Below are positions 1-10,790 of a stretch of 64,000 nt of DNA, piece after piece. The notes beneath the pieces were generated by a model. It was not told where the DNA came from. It saw only the letters and a program-made list of their open reading frames with translations, and did not search any database. Source of the DNA: Mesocentrotus franciscanus (Eukaryota; Echinodermata; Echinoidea; Camarodonta; Strongylocentrotidae); contig CP137666.1 in NCBI GenBank assembly GCA_037976565.1, positions 52,975,271 to 53,039,270 on the forward strand, written 5' to 3'. The position numbers were made by a program, and so were the translations under genes. Each line of letters starts with the position of its first letter. Position 1 is the stretch's first letter.

Positions 1-13
1 TCCTCCAATGTGA

Positions 14-290
14 AACCCTCTGTTACAGCAAGGAATTTAGGAGTATACATTGATACTAATTTGAACATGGAAACACATGTTAGAAATATATGCAAATCAA
101 CATAATTGTATTATCTTTTATACAATCTCAGACGTATCGTATCCGCAAATATTTTGATCAAGAAAGTATAAAATTGGTTGTACATGCTCTCATCACAAGT
201 AAGCTTGATTATTGTACTTGGTTGCTGTTTGGAATGCCTGATTCTCTGATAGCTAGGTTACAAAGAGTCCAGAATGCAAAAGCTGCGCTA
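14..290 (+). mobile_element. LINE reverse-transcriptase fragment (CR1/L2/jockey-like), broken
   Basis: Conceptual translation gives pieces typical of the C-terminal part of a non-LTR retrotransposon reverse transcriptase. First comes TARNLGVYID (about 29-58), then after a frame change near 105 the stretches LVVHALITSKLDYC and PDSLIARLQRVQNA (about 175-283). These match the thumb region of CR1/L2/jockey-type elements by general family knowledge. The copy is truncated on the left by the window edge, carries a frameshift and runs into an ATT-rich tail near 300-320. It is a dead copy; the exact clade is not certain. Confidence 0.65.
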
Positions 291-322
291 TATAAATGTA
301 TTATTATTATATTATTATTATA

Positions 323-575
323 ATCCGTATAGTTATACTGGTATTTTAAAGTAATACGTTGTCAATCCAGCCTTCTTGGTTGCAATAAATGAAGAAATAA
401 ATAAATAAATGAATAATTTTTTTTATCATGGCACAATGCCTAAAACGAAGTGAGTATAAAACAAAATTTTGTTGAGAGAATTTACTGAAAAGGGAAATGA
501 CGTGATATATATTACTGATGACATTCAAGAATCTTCACACTAAAGAACAACACTTATGCTTCAAAAGGCATTCTA
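323..575. other. AT-rich spacer, nothing recognised
   Basis: No coding pattern, RNA gene or clear repeat boundary seen beyond short AAAT runs near 395-410. Confidence 0.5.
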
Positions 576-577
576 AA

Positions 578-800
578 CAATACAGTATAGTATAGTATAG
601 CATAGTAGTAGTGGTTATTTTACCTGACTGCTAAGAAAGCATGAATGCTTGTTAGTAAGCAACCAGAGGACCGACGGATTAAGGTCCTCTCCGAGGGACA
701 TGGTAATGAGGATTAATGCCTTACCAAAGGGCACTAGCGCATCGACTTGGTTTCAATTAATTCAAAATAATGACCTGAGAACTTCGCAGTGAATAATACG
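578..800 (-). mobile_element. SINE 3' portion, reverse orientation
   Basis: Read on the minus strand this has a long SINE-like body with a paired block around GTCCTCTGG / GAGGACC, then a GCATTCATGCTTTCTTAGCA-like stretch, and ends in a CTA/TAG simple tail at 578-612. A TTTGGTAAGGCATTAAT motif near 717-735 (minus strand) resembles the TTTGGCAAGACATTAAT motif of the better SINE copy at 38,421-38,720. The tRNA-like head is not clear, so this is either 5'-truncated or a related family. Confidence 0.5.
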
Positions 801-856
801 GGCCCACAATAAGTTGAACATGACAGGATTACGAACAAATATTCAATGTATATTAA

Positions 857-1383
857 AGGTACTATATCCCATTTGCAGGCCAAAAAATGAAAAGATTAAA
901 TTCCAACGGCATTTGAAAGACAATACTAATTTAGAACTTCCCTAAAAAGGGGACTTGAAAATGTCTTTAAGTGGGAAAATAATGACTATTAGTTGTCGAA
1001 TCGACTTAGGAGCTATAGAGCCAGTAAGTAATAGTCTGATTTTTCAGACCATTGTACCGAATGGTTGTACGTTTTATGCTGCGCAAAGATTCAATCAGTT
1101 TAATTTTGGCCATTACAAGAAGTGGGTTATTGATGTAGACAAATGCTCATGTACCCTTTACAGCTCATTTTATGTATGTTATTACCAAAGATGAAAAAAG
1201 CCAGTCAGTCACTCAATAGTGTCTGACAGTGAAGTCTAGCCAGTAAATGGGTTTCCTTGCATAATTTGAATATTAGGACACTGCTAACGTTTAAATTTCA
1301 CAGATAGGACATACATGACATATTCATAATTCCTGCAAAGTTCTACAGAATTTGATGTTGGCTGCAAAAGGGACAGAGTATCT
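857..1383. mobile_element. TTAA-flanked MITE, family A copy 1
   Basis: A 527-bp non-coding element with imperfect terminal inverted repeats: left AGGTACTATATCCCATTTGC, right (reverse complement) AGATACTCTGTCCCTTTTGC. It is directly flanked by TTAA at 853-856 and 1384-1387. A second copy lies at 25,745-27,210 with the same ends and the same TTAA flanks, which fixes the boundaries. TTAA duplications are known for piggyBac and Kolobok transposons. No transposase is encoded; the 79-codon open stretch inside is not recognisable. Confidence 0.8.
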
Positions 1384-1539
1384 TTAACTAGTTTAAACAC
1401 ATATTTTAAGTAAGGGTAACACTGTCATTTGATGATCTGGAATTTAGATAATGAATGGCAAAATTAACGCTTTCTTAAAATTAGAAAACGTCAATGAAAT
1501 TTCATGCGTTTAGACCTGAAGTAATTAGTCAAGAGAACT

Positions 1540-1860
1540 TACAACCCCCTCGATCTACACCTTGTTGGCGGGAAAAATCGCAACTGATCTCCCCTACCTT
1601 TCTTCTTTCTCTTTTTTTTTCTGTCTCTTTCTCTCCTCTTTCCCTTTTCCTTCCCTTCCTTCTCTCTCTTTTATGTTTGCTGGGAGGGGCAGTAGCGTAC
1701 CTACGGGGGCAGGGCAGTCTCCCCCCTGACGACTGACAAGCAAGCAAAAAAAAAAAGGAAAGGAAAGGAAAGGAAAGGAAAGGAAAGGAAAGGAAAAGGG
1801 AAAAGGGAAGACAGAAGGGCTAAAAACACGAGTTAGAAGTGGACCCAGGGCACTCATTTA
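1540..1860. repeat. CT-rich repeat with AAAGG pentanucleotide tract
   Basis: This holds a copy of the GATC(T/C)ACACCTTGTTGGCGGGA unit that is tandemly repeated at 4,370-4,790, followed by C/T-rich sequence and an (AAAGG)n tract at about 1,752-1,797. Open frames here are low-complexity by-products. Confidence 0.65.
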
Positions 1861-2450
1861 TCCGTATATAGGCCAAGGCCCCGCGGTTATGCCGTTATCA
1901 TGCCGTTACACAATGTACAGGGCCCGCGCTACGGCGGGGCGGGGGAGCCGCCCCTTTTTGAAAAAGTATGTTAAAGAAAAATAGAAAGAAATCAACCAAG
2001 GGCAAGGCCCCGGCAAAAAACTTTCGTGCAAAATGCGACACCACATTAAAGCGCGAAAAAAAAAGCAAATGCGAGAAGTAAAAACACGGAGGCATCGTCA
2101 AGCATGTTGGCAAAGCTTCCGAGTTCGGCAGTTTGCGGATTCATAAAATTAGTCCTTAAAAGCCTAATTCGTTCAGAAAATTACAAACTTTTATCGTCAG
2201 AATCTGGGTAAAAACACTCCATTCAGTTGTACAGGTGCATAAAAGACGAACTGTCAGTCAAAAATTTTCTTTTTCAATCTGCGCATAATTATATGCAAAT
2301 TATACCGAACAAAATCAGTCTCATGCATATCGTTTTAGTGTCACAGATGAGTCGTTACTGTTACACTATAGCCTATGGACAGATTGAATAGATGTGTAAA
2401 TCATTAAAATTATAATCAGTGTACGATGCGAAAACGATTCATCTCCAGCT
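1861..2450. other. Spacer, no gene seen
   Basis: A GC-rich patch (1,915-1,950) and unique-looking AT-rich sequence; no motif or coding pattern that I can support. Confidence 0.45.
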
Positions 2451-2454
2451 TCCG

Positions 2455-2550
2455 GAAATAATTATAATATTCCACTTTTGTATGGCGCTTAATACATCTA
2501 CGATGTCTCTAAGCGCTTAACAGATAATATACTGACCTGGGAATTTTTGT
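2455..2550 (-). mobile_element. SINE tail fragment, reverse orientation
   Basis: On the minus strand the sequence reads AAGCGCTTAGAGACATCGTA, then a TATTAAGCGCCATACAAA stretch and an ATTATAATTATT tail. This is the same 3' end pattern as the SINE-like fragment at 56,388-56,700 (MINUS strand, TATTAAGAGCTATACAAAT then ATT repeats). Only the tail is present. Confidence 0.45.
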
Positions 2551-2599
2551 TGTGTCCTGCGGGACGCATTTACTCACCGCTTTTGCATAATTTGTGCGT

Positions 2600-3450
2600 G
2601 AGATTTTTTTTTTCTTCTATTAAGTGCCCCTTTTTAAAAAATCTCCGATGAGTGCCCTTATTCATATTTGAGAGGTGCCCCCTTTAACTTTGTAATAAGT
2701 GCCCCTTTTCATCTCCCTTTTATTTTGACAGGTACCCCTTGATGTAATCAAATTGATTAATGTTCTATTGCCAGTCTTTTTTGTTGTAAAAGATTATATC
2801 ATGTTTTGTGTGGTTTTAAATAAAATGAACTTGAACTTGGACTTATCCTTTCTAATTAGTATCATTTTCCTTCTGATAATTGCACTTTTTCCGTTATCAT
2901 AAGTGCGCCTTATTAAGTGTGAGGAGTGCCCCATTTTCATCTCTGGTAATACCCCTCTTTACTAGTTGACATGTGCTCTTTTTCTTTTCTCTTTTCTTTC
3001 TTTTCACCCAAGTCTGGCTCGCTACGCTCGCTCGTATTTAAAATTGATATAATTATATTTCTTATTAAAGATCTTTTCAGTCTTTCATGATTAGATTTTG
3101 CTTAATCCCCATCAGGATTGTTTTCCTCTTTATAAGATGTTATTTTTGCACTGCGACCTCACAAATCTCTGATAGTTTGCTCGCAAATAAATATTCTAAC
3201 CATCTCAACCAACTGCTAAGTACGTGTATGATTTCCTGAACAGTATCTTGGACCATGTAAAGAGAGAAACAAACATTGAAATCATCCCTGATAATGTACA
3301 TGTACTCACAATGTAGGGGTAAATACCAATGTCTAAAAAGTTGTATATTTTCGATTTGAGGTTTCCCTTTATAGGTGCTCCCTTGTCCCGGAAAGCGCCC
3401 TTTATTGTTGGTGCTCCCCACTATGAATGACGCTCCGCCGCCCCTGGCCT
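2600..3450. repeat. Dispersed repeat related to the 9.1-10.3 kb element
   Basis: Degenerate repeats of AAGTGCCCCTTTT spaced about 30-40 bp (2,620-2,990) are followed by a block (about 3,020-3,445) that aligns along its whole length with 9,840-10,262: CTTTTCAGTCTT, CCCATCAGGATTG, CTTTATAAGATGT, TACCAATGTCTAAAAA and TGTATATTTTCG all occur in the same order. The right end, CGCTCCGCCGCC, matches CGCTCTGCCGCC at 10,250. No coding capacity is evident. It is an older, more diverged copy than the three at 9.7-13.3 kb. Confidence 0.75.
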
Positions 3451-4250
3451 GCTAAAACCTCTGAATTTCCGGGGGTCCGCCCCCTGGACCCCTGGGCCAA
3501 TTTACACTCCGCTCGCTTCGCTCGCTACGCTCTACCTGATCGTAAATAGTTTAGCCCCCACTTTGAAAAACGTTCCCCGGGCCTGATGTAAGGTGTTTTA
3601 AGCTGAAGCCCGACGCAAGTGATTGCTGTCTGCCCATCCCAACTGCTGTCCTAGTCTTGTACTGACTGGTTTTGACAATCAAGTGATACCTGAGATACTA
3701 GGAAACTATACGCCAAATCGCACGAATTGAGTTTGAAAATTCGATTTTTCTTCAGCTTCTCAGGGGGGCACATCCCGCTAAATATTTTCTTACGAATCGG
3801 CCCCCCTCCCCCTCGCCGCCGGCTGGATCCGCCTCTGTATGTACCCTCCCAGTGCATGATATATCATTTTACTGTTACATTTTTTTCTCACTTTACTACA
3901 TTTATTTTTATTGAGTGAATATATGCATATTCTGAATATTCATTAGCTTTAATTGTGCATGTGGAAATGAAACAAATGCAAATCAATACAATTCAATTCA
4001 ATGTCAAATACACTTTTTTACATCTCCAAATATGCAGAATTGGGAACATAATTATGTCAATAGCTTCTTCAAAGAGGAATAATAGAAGTACGTTAATAGA
4101 AACATTGTCATTACCAGTTATAAGTTAACCACTGATTTTGTCAAAATTCAATACATTTAACTTTTTTTAAATGATAATTTTTTCTTTTAAATCGAAATAG
4201 ACCACAGATATGAAGTCGCCCGATCGCAAATATTAATATCGACACGATCC
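3451..4250. other. Spacer with repeat fragments, no gene
   Basis: GCTCGCTTCGCTCGCTACGC (3,514-3,533) is a short simple motif that recurs in the related repeats. A GGCGGATCCAG-type end is visible on the minus strand near 3,825-3,835. The rest is AT-rich, with no coding pattern. Confidence 0.45.
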
Positions 4251-4369
4251 CTACTGTGTTATTGGGACAACCCCTAGTCCCCCTTCACCCCCTTCCACAC
4301 CCCAACACCCGCCTTGCTCGTCCAAATCGCTTGCCCCTCCCCATGACGAGGTATGCCAGGTACGCCACT

Positions 4370-4790
4370 GGGGAGGGGGAGGCAAGGCCTTTCGGCTCCC
4401 CCCGATCCACACGTTGTTGGCGGGATTAATCGCAACTGATCTCCCCTTCTTTTCTTCTTCTTCCTCTTTTTTTTCCGTTTTAGCTCTCCTCTTTCCCTTT
4501 CCCTTCCTTCTCTCTGTTTTTTTGGCGGGGGCGGGAGAAGCAGGGGAGGCAAGGGCCTTTGCCCCTCCCCCGATCCACAACTTGTAGGCGGGAAAATTGC
4601 ATCTGATATCCCCCTTATTTTCTTTTCTTATTCCTCTTTTTTTCCCCTGCCCTTTATCTCCTCTTTTCCTTTTTTATTTTCTTTTCCTTCCTTCTCTCTT
4701 ATTTTTTTGATGCCGGGGCGAGGCAACAGCCTGGGAGGCAAGGCCCTTTCAGCCCCCGATCTCCTTCTTCTCCCCTTTTTTCTTCTCATA
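4370..4790. repeat. Tandem repeat, about 170-190 bp unit, 2-3 copies
   Basis: The block GGGAGGCAAGG...CCCCCGATCCACA...TTGT(T/A)GGCGGGA...CTGAT(C/A)TCCCC recurs starting near 4,375, 4,545 and 4,733, each time followed by a C/T-rich stretch. The last unit degenerates into simple CT repeat. One more unit lies at about 1,545. The proline/arginine-rich open frames here are composition artefacts. Confidence 0.7.
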
Positions 4791-4841
4791 CCTCTTCTTT
4801 CTTTCCCTTTCTTTCCCTTTCTCTCCTCTTTCCCATCTTTT

Positions 4842-4877
<36 letters not shown>

Positions 4878-5190
4878 CTTTCTTTTTCTCCCTCTCTCCC
4901 TCTCTCCCTGTCTCTCACACACCTCTCCATTTTCTTTCTTCCATTTTTGTTCTTTTTCCTTTCTCTTAATTCCTCTCTCTTCCGGCTTTTCCTCTTTCAT
5001 GATTCTCCTTACTTTCTCTTTTCGACAGGAAATTGGCAATTTGTGATGCGTGCGTGTGTGTGGGGGGGAGGTTATAATACCTCGCTCTTTTCTTTCTTCT
5101 ATTTTTGTCTTTCATTTTCCTTTCCCTTTGTCTTTAATTCTTCCTCTTTGTTCTCCTTACTTTCTATTTCCGACAGAAAGTATGCGTGTG
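4791..5190. repeat. CT-rich low-complexity tract with (CT)n
   Basis: Almost pure pyrimidine for about 350 bp, with a (TC)n run at 4,845-4,873, ending in short (GT)n patches at 5,049-5,060 and 5,186-5,195. Simple sequence; no gene. Confidence 0.8.
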
Positions 5191-5485
5191 TGTATATGCA
5201 TGGGATGTAACCCCCCTCCCCACTCTCGCACGCTTGAATCCGGCTTCTAGTTAGGCCGGTTCGGGCGTCCCTACACTCCTCTGTACTGACCAGCTAATAT
5301 TTCAACTTGAACCAAGACTACCTTTGTTTCTTTCGCGTGCTGGACCCAGGAACTATCCTCTACATTAATACTAGGCCTATACAAAAATAACATTGAAAAT
5401 CATTGAAAAACATCATAATAAAAGAACTTACAATTTTACATGTACATGTATTTTCAACTAATCTGTCCGTTTTCTTGAAGCTACT

Positions 5486-5697
5486 GCACACGTACCTCCA
5501 GGGAGCTCCGACGCCGACGCCGTATGGTAGTTGACCGCGAAATCGAAAGCATCGACGGTTGTTCCGCTGCGCGCTGAGAGTGAGACTACGTTTCGCTCCA
5601 CTGCACTGCAGAGCTAGCTAGCTAGCTAAAGCAGTAGTACAGAGGACTTTCTGTCTACGTGTGCAGTAACTCCAGGGAGCTCCGACGCCGACGCCGG
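5486..5697. repeat. Direct repeat of a CCAGGGAGCTCCGACGCCGA block
   Basis: The block CTCCAGGGAGCTCCGACGCC, continuing with GACGCCG, occurs at about 5,496-5,522 and 5,671-5,697, about 175 bp apart, with related ACACGTA / ACGTGTGCAGTA lead-ins. Between them is CG-rich unique sequence with a (GCTA)n run at 5,613-5,628. It may be two ends of a small element or a local duplication. Confidence 0.6.
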
Positions 5698-7590
5698 TTA
5701 AAGAATAAGTAGCCGACATCTTGGACATTCCTTTTTTCAACAAACCGTATTTGAATATTCAATTTACATAATCCCTATATATACCTGGGTATTAAGTAAA
5801 TCAATGAGATGTTCAACTAATCTTACAATAACTGAAATGTGGGGTGAAGGTTTTTATTCAAAGTCACAGATGTACACAAATGACAGTTTGTAACATGGAA
5901 ATTACAACATGTGTCATGTACCATCACCCCATCCTGACTCCCTGATGAACACACCACTAGCTGAGTCTACCAGGGAAAGTTACAATAAAAATGCAATTCC
6001 TGTTCACTCATGCATACAAGTTTGGTTTAATAAACCATGAAATTCACTTAGCAAATCATGAATGTATCATATCACCCTCAATTTTGTAAGCTCCAAAGGA
6101 TTTACCTCTCACAAATTGGAAGGCTAATTCCTGCGCAACCTATTTTTCATACCCTTTACAAAAGTGAGCAGTGCTCACCCAAGCATGAATAATTTTTGGA
6201 CTTTTGGGTGTCATATTATGAGCTTTCCATACATATATAAAACTTTTCCCCCAGAATCATATTTTTTTTTATTCGGCAGCCATTTCTAAAGTGTATAGTT
6301 TTTTGAGCTGAGTTGATGAGATAACCACCTGTCAGTGACCACGCCTAATCCCTCTAATCCCTCAGGCCTGGCCAAACAAGTGCAGAGGGGCTTTAAGCGG
6401 CGAATCAGCCGGCGAATAGGCGAGGGGGTAGTGAGCACCCCCCCCCCCTTGAGCAAAAAAGGGTAAATTTGTGGTTACCATCTTTTTTTCTTTTTTCTTT
6501 TTTGCCAGGGGAGGGAGGGGAGGGAGGGCCCGCCGGACACGGGTCGGGCCCGTCGCCTGTGGCGGGGGCGGGGGGAGAGTAGTGTAGAAAAAAATATGGG
6601 GGAGTCTTGGGGCATGGTATTCGATTGCGTTTGCGCCCAAATCTTACTAAAATATTTTTAACTTCATGCATATCCTATTGGTTTAAAAAGCGGTATTATT
6701 TTAGTTTCCACTTCCCAGCATCATTTTGAAATGTCTTGAAGTCGTTTTCCTCTCTCAAAACGACACTTCAGCCTCAGCCTATTCTTTTCCTGTAAATTGA
6801 CTGTGCTTGTCCTCCCATACAAGAAGAAAGAGCCTCTACTGTGAATAATTTATAATCATAATACATCGACTTGAGAAATTCCACCCATTGTTGCTATGTC
6901 AGAGAGGCTCATTTAACCCCTTTTGTAATACTGCACAGTAGTAATAAAATATTCACTATTGAAATAAAGTGCTGAACTAGCTCCGCATTTTAATGTGTTA
7001 CTTTCTTAAAAGTCCTTTAATTGGGGCTATTATGTCGGGAAATTAACACACAGCATACTACAGTGCTTTACGTAACAGCCAGAAAAATCACTGTCTTTTG
7101 CATTGAAAGCATTGAAACTCTCGCAGTTAATTAATTTCTTCTCTCATTCACTTGGCATCTTGGCTTATTTGTGTATTGAACGTGCATTTAAATCAAAGAC
7201 GACGAGCACGCCTCTCCGATGAAGGGAGTGTAGTTTTCTTTTCAATTCATTCATTGATGCTATGTCAGACAGATCTGAGTAGTTTGTTCCGTAAAAAAAA
7301 AAATATCCCTGATACCAGTTATTGATTACAGAAAATACCGGTTTACTAACATATTCAATTTGTATGCATACTTTAATTTAAACAAAGGTTATTCATGATT
7401 ACCTAAAAAAGCTTGCCCGAGGATTGCTCGACATAGCAACAAATAATATATGCAGATTGGATTCCGAGTATTGAAGTTCATTAATGACAGGGGAATGAAT
7501 AACTCGTCTCTATAGGTCCTCAAGAAAAAAAAAATCCATAAATTAGAATATGTAAGTAAACTGGTATATTGAATAGCCAAGCTTTCATAT
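5698..7590. other. Spacer without recognised gene
   Basis: AT-rich sequence with a GC-rich, CCCC/GGGG-containing patch at 6,360-6,610 that looks like a repeat edge. I see no coding exon, RNA gene or bounded element. Confidence 0.4.
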
Positions 7591-7726
7591 TCATTGATGC
7601 CATGTTAGGGAATAACACGCATACTGATTTAAATAGATCATGTATCCCGAAAGCATAAATCAGTAAATCAGCATTTATTTTGTGAAGTCATTGACATCAG
7701 AAAGTGTTAAAACAAGGAAGCAAACC

Positions 7727-8005
7727 TGGGGGTGTTTCACAAAGACTAAGATCGACTTTAAGTTGGACTTAAGTATAACAGGCCGTTCGTGCCATTGTTT
7801 GCTCTCACCATTATGATCTTTAGATAATATTTTTTCCTTCAATAATGAATTATCAAAAATGTAAGTTTTGTAGATTTTTACCATGATTTGTACGTCCCTT
7901 GAGAGACCAATGCCAGTAAATAATGATAGCAAACAATGGCATGAACGGCCTGCTATACTTAAGTCCAACTTAAAGTCGATCTTAGTCTTTGTGAAACACC
8001 CCCCA
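7727..8005. mobile_element. Foldback MITE with about 78-bp inverted arms
   Basis: The left arm (7,727-7,803) begins TGGGGGTGTTTCACAAAGAC and the right arm (7,928-8,005) is its near-perfect reverse complement. The pairing runs through the GATCGACTTTAAGTTGGACT and GGCCGTTC(G/A)TGCCATTGTTTG segments. The loop is about 124 bp. The paralogous sequence at 8,451-8,460 (GCAAACCAGA) lacks the element and so gives the pre-insertion site. No coding capacity. Confidence 0.85.
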
Positions 8006-8015
8006 GATGATCGCA

Positions 8016-8090
8016 GTGAGGTAGAGTGGTCTTGTGGATAAGTGATTTCTTCGCAATGCAAAGATGATGGGTTCGATTCTCAGCTAAACC
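8016..8090 (+). repeat. tRNA-like sequence 1 (B-box GGTTCGATTCT)
   Basis: AGTGGTCTTGTGGATAAGTG resembles a tRNA D-arm / A-box region and GGGTTCGATTCTCAGC (8,070-8,085) matches the polymerase III B-box. Related but weaker sequences follow at 8,480-8,545 and 8,825-8,890. No acceptor stem closes convincingly, so this is a tRNA-derived repeat, not a working tRNA gene. Confidence 0.5.
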
Positions 8091-8479
8091 TTTATCCTAT
8101 TATTTTTTTAGTCCATAATATTTAGTTGCCAGTAATGAATAACTAAAGCTTCCCTATTCATTGATGCCATGCATGTTAGGGAATACCACGCATACTGAAT
8201 TAAATAGACCATTATTCTAATCATATACGCTTTATGTCAGGGACAAACGTAGTGGCATATCGATCGACATCACACTTCAAGTCTGCAGTTCAAAACATAA
8301 ATGAAAACTTAAAAGAAAATCACTATCATACTTCTGGTTACCGAAGATAAAGATTTTACGGGCAGTTTTGTTCACTAAAAATAATAATAATTGTATATCC
8401 CCAAAGCGTAAAATCAATAAATAAGCATTTTTTGTAAATCGTTGACATCAGCAAACCAGATAATAGCAGTGAGGCAGAC

Positions 8480-8545
8480 TGAGTGGTCTTGTGGATAAGT
8501 GATCGCTTTACAATGCAAAGATAATGGGTTAGATTACCAGCTATT
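8480..8545 (+). repeat. tRNA-like sequence 2
   Basis: GTGGTCTTGTGGATAAGTGA then ATCGCTTTACAATGCAAAG and GGGTTAGATTACC. The B-box has lost the CG (GGTTAGATTAC). Duplicate of the sequence at 8,016-8,090. Confidence 0.45.
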
Positions 8546-8824
8546 CCTTTGTCCTATTTCATTAAAACTAAAAAATTTAGTCCGTAATATTGACTTACCA
8601 AATCTCTTTTTCAAAAGGGTACCCCCGAAAAAGGAAAAAAAGAGAAGAAAATAGAATATTCATCATCTCTCTCTTTAAAAAAAGTGACTCTCTGAATTAG
8701 GAATTATGTCAAAACACCTGATTGTTTTAATTACTAAATCTACTATACTTCATTCCGACTCCATCAACAACAGAAAGTATTATGAAGAAAACAAATAGAG
8801 AATAGATCAACAGTCAGTGAGGCA

Positions 8825-8890
8825 CAGTAACATTGTGGATTGGCGATCGCCTCGTAATTAGAAAGTATTGGGTTCAATAATCTGCTCGTG
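8825..8890 (+). repeat. tRNA-like sequence 3, decayed
   Basis: ACATTGTGGATTGGCGATCG then CCTCGTAATTAGAAAGTATTG and GGGTTCAATAATCTGC. It has the same order as the two upstream tRNA-like blocks, with an indel in the B-box. Confidence 0.4.
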
Positions 8891-9119
8891 CGTTTTTGTT
8901 TAAATTAAAAAAAATTGTGTTGCCTTATCTTTCAATAATAGACTGATGTTCCATCGTTTTTAATCTCATAAAAAGTTTTAATTGAACGATACAATGAACT
9001 TATAATAGAACTTATGAACAAAGTGAACGTATAATATTTAATATACGAAGTACGGGAAGGACAGCAAGGCTGTTTTATCCATCAAACATTATTTCAGGCA
9101 AAACTTTTATAGTCCGAAT

Positions 9120-10262
9120 CAGAGGCGGCGCTCCGGGGGGCACAGTGCCCCCCCCCCATTACGGGCACAGTGCCCCCATTACTTTGTAAAAGCGCCCCTT
9201 CTCCTTTTCACCTCTGATAAGTGCCCCTTTTATTTTGACACGTACCCCTATTCCTTCGACAAGTTCCCGCTTTCCTTAACAACTATATATGTCCATATTC
9301 CATTCTCATTTTTAATCTATAGTAACTAGTAAGTGCCCCTTTTCAGGTACGAAAAGTGCCCCTTCTCACTTTTGATAAGTGCCCCCATTCACCTCTGATA
9401 ATTGCCCTATTCAAATCAGATTCTGAGAGGTGCCCCTTTTACTTCGACAAGTTCCCCCTTTCCTTTGTAAGAAGTGCCCCTCTCCCTTGAAATAACTACC
9501 CCTTTTCAACTCGGATAAGCGCACCTTTTATTTTCACATGTGCCCCTTTTCCTTTCTAATAAGTCCCTCTTTTCTTTATGGTAAGTGCCCCACTTAAAAA
9601 AGAGCCCCTTCCCCTTCTCATAAGTGCCTTTTTCATCTATGGTGAGTGCCTCTTTTCAGATATAAGAAGTGCCCCATTTTCACCTCTGATAATTAACCTT
9701 TGTACTTTGACACGTGCTCCCATTCTTTTCTAATAAGTGTCTTTATCCCTTTCGATAAGTGCCCCTTTTCCTCCCATCATTAAACGTGCCCCTAATTTAA
9801 ACCAACTTAGACCAATTTCCACCAAAGGTCGCTCGCTAAGCTCGCTCGCATTTATAGATTATATATAATTATGTTACTTATCAAACGTCTTTTCAGTCTT
9901 CCGTTATGAGAATGTGCTTAAAAATTATAACCCCATCAGGATTGGGTTTTTTCCTCTTTATAAGATGTAATTTTTTGCACTGCAACCTCACAAATCTTAA
10001 AATTTTTCCTCGCTTGCTTCGCTCGCTCGCAAAAGAATATTCAGACCATCACACCCAACTGCAAAGTATGATGCTTAAGTAATATAGCTTGTATCATCTA
10101 TAAAGTGAAACAAACTTTGAAATCATTTCTGATAATGTAATCACAATGTATAGGGGTATATACCAATGTCTAAAAAACTGTATATTTTCGCTATGAGATT
10201 TCCCTTTAAAGGTGCCCTTTTTTGTTGGCCCCCACCCACTTTGGAAGTCGCTCTGCCGCCCA
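9120..10262. mobile_element. 1.1-kb dispersed element with AAGTGCCCC minisatellite core
   Basis: The left edge AGAGGCGGCGCTCCGGGGGG and the right edge CGCTCTGCCGCC are weakly inverted to each other (GGCGGC / GCCGCC). The left two thirds (9,135-9,795) is a degenerate tandem array of units like GATAAGTGCCCCTTTT spaced 30-45 bp; the right third matches 3,020-3,445. No reading frame of note. The class is uncertain; the terminal GGCGGC inversion favours a non-autonomous DNA element. Confidence 0.6.
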
Positions 10263-10671
10263 TGCATGCGCTCATACGGGATAGGTAGAAGGTTCACGGA
10301 GATAGTGTGTGTGAGAAAGCACCAGTGATTAAAATTAATGTGAAATATGTAAAAGCACTAAAAGGAGAATAAAAGAGGGAGATCGAGAGAGAGGAGGGGG
10401 TGAGAGTCAGAGAGATCTAGAAAGAGAGTCAGAAAGAAACGAGCGAAGAGAATCCAATACACGTACCCATAAATCAAATACAGTCAATTGATGACTTGCT
10501 GAGAAACTCGATCCTCATTTTACAAGTAATTCAAATGTTTTGGTGAAAAAGCCCGATATTTAAAACAAATTATCCCTTTTTCCCCAGTCGGCAAGTTATA
10601 TATCGATCATGATCATTGTCGATGTGTTATAGGAAAAGGAATCTAAATAAACATATGTCAATTAAATTCTC

Positions 10672-10790
10672 GAAGAAGGAGAGAAGGAGAAGGAGAAGGA
10701 GAAGGAGAAGGAGAAGGAGAAGGAGAAGGAGAAGGAGAAGGAGAAGGAGAAGGAGAAGAAGAAGGAGAAGAAGAAGGAGAAGGAGAAGGA
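10672..10790. repeat. (GAGAAG)n tract, copy 1
   Basis: Imperfect hexanucleotide GAGAAG array of about 120 bp. Long arginine, leucine, serine-phenylalanine or serine-proline open frames over it are artefacts of the repeat. Confidence 0.9.

Larger units (their letters stand above)
7592..8575. repeat. Tandemly duplicated block of about 560 bp
   Basis: The segment starting TTCATTGATGCCATG...TTAGGGAATA occurs at 7,592 and again at 8,157. Both copies continue through a GCATTTATTTTGT / GCATTTTTTGT stretch, TTGACATCAG, a GCAGTGAGG tRNA-like block and a TTTAGTCC(A/G)TAATATT end. The first copy is interrupted by the foldback MITE at 7,727-8,005; the second is uninterrupted. Confidence 0.75.

Noticed and set aside
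1594..2113. Two minus-strand frames of 70-90 codons
   Set aside because: Frames over CT-rich/AAAGG repeat and adjacent spacer; no conserved pattern.
4251..5250. Arg/Lys/Glu-rich and Ser/Leu/Phe-rich open frames of 90-167 codons
   Set aside because: They lie on C/T-rich simple sequence on opposite strands; composition explains them.
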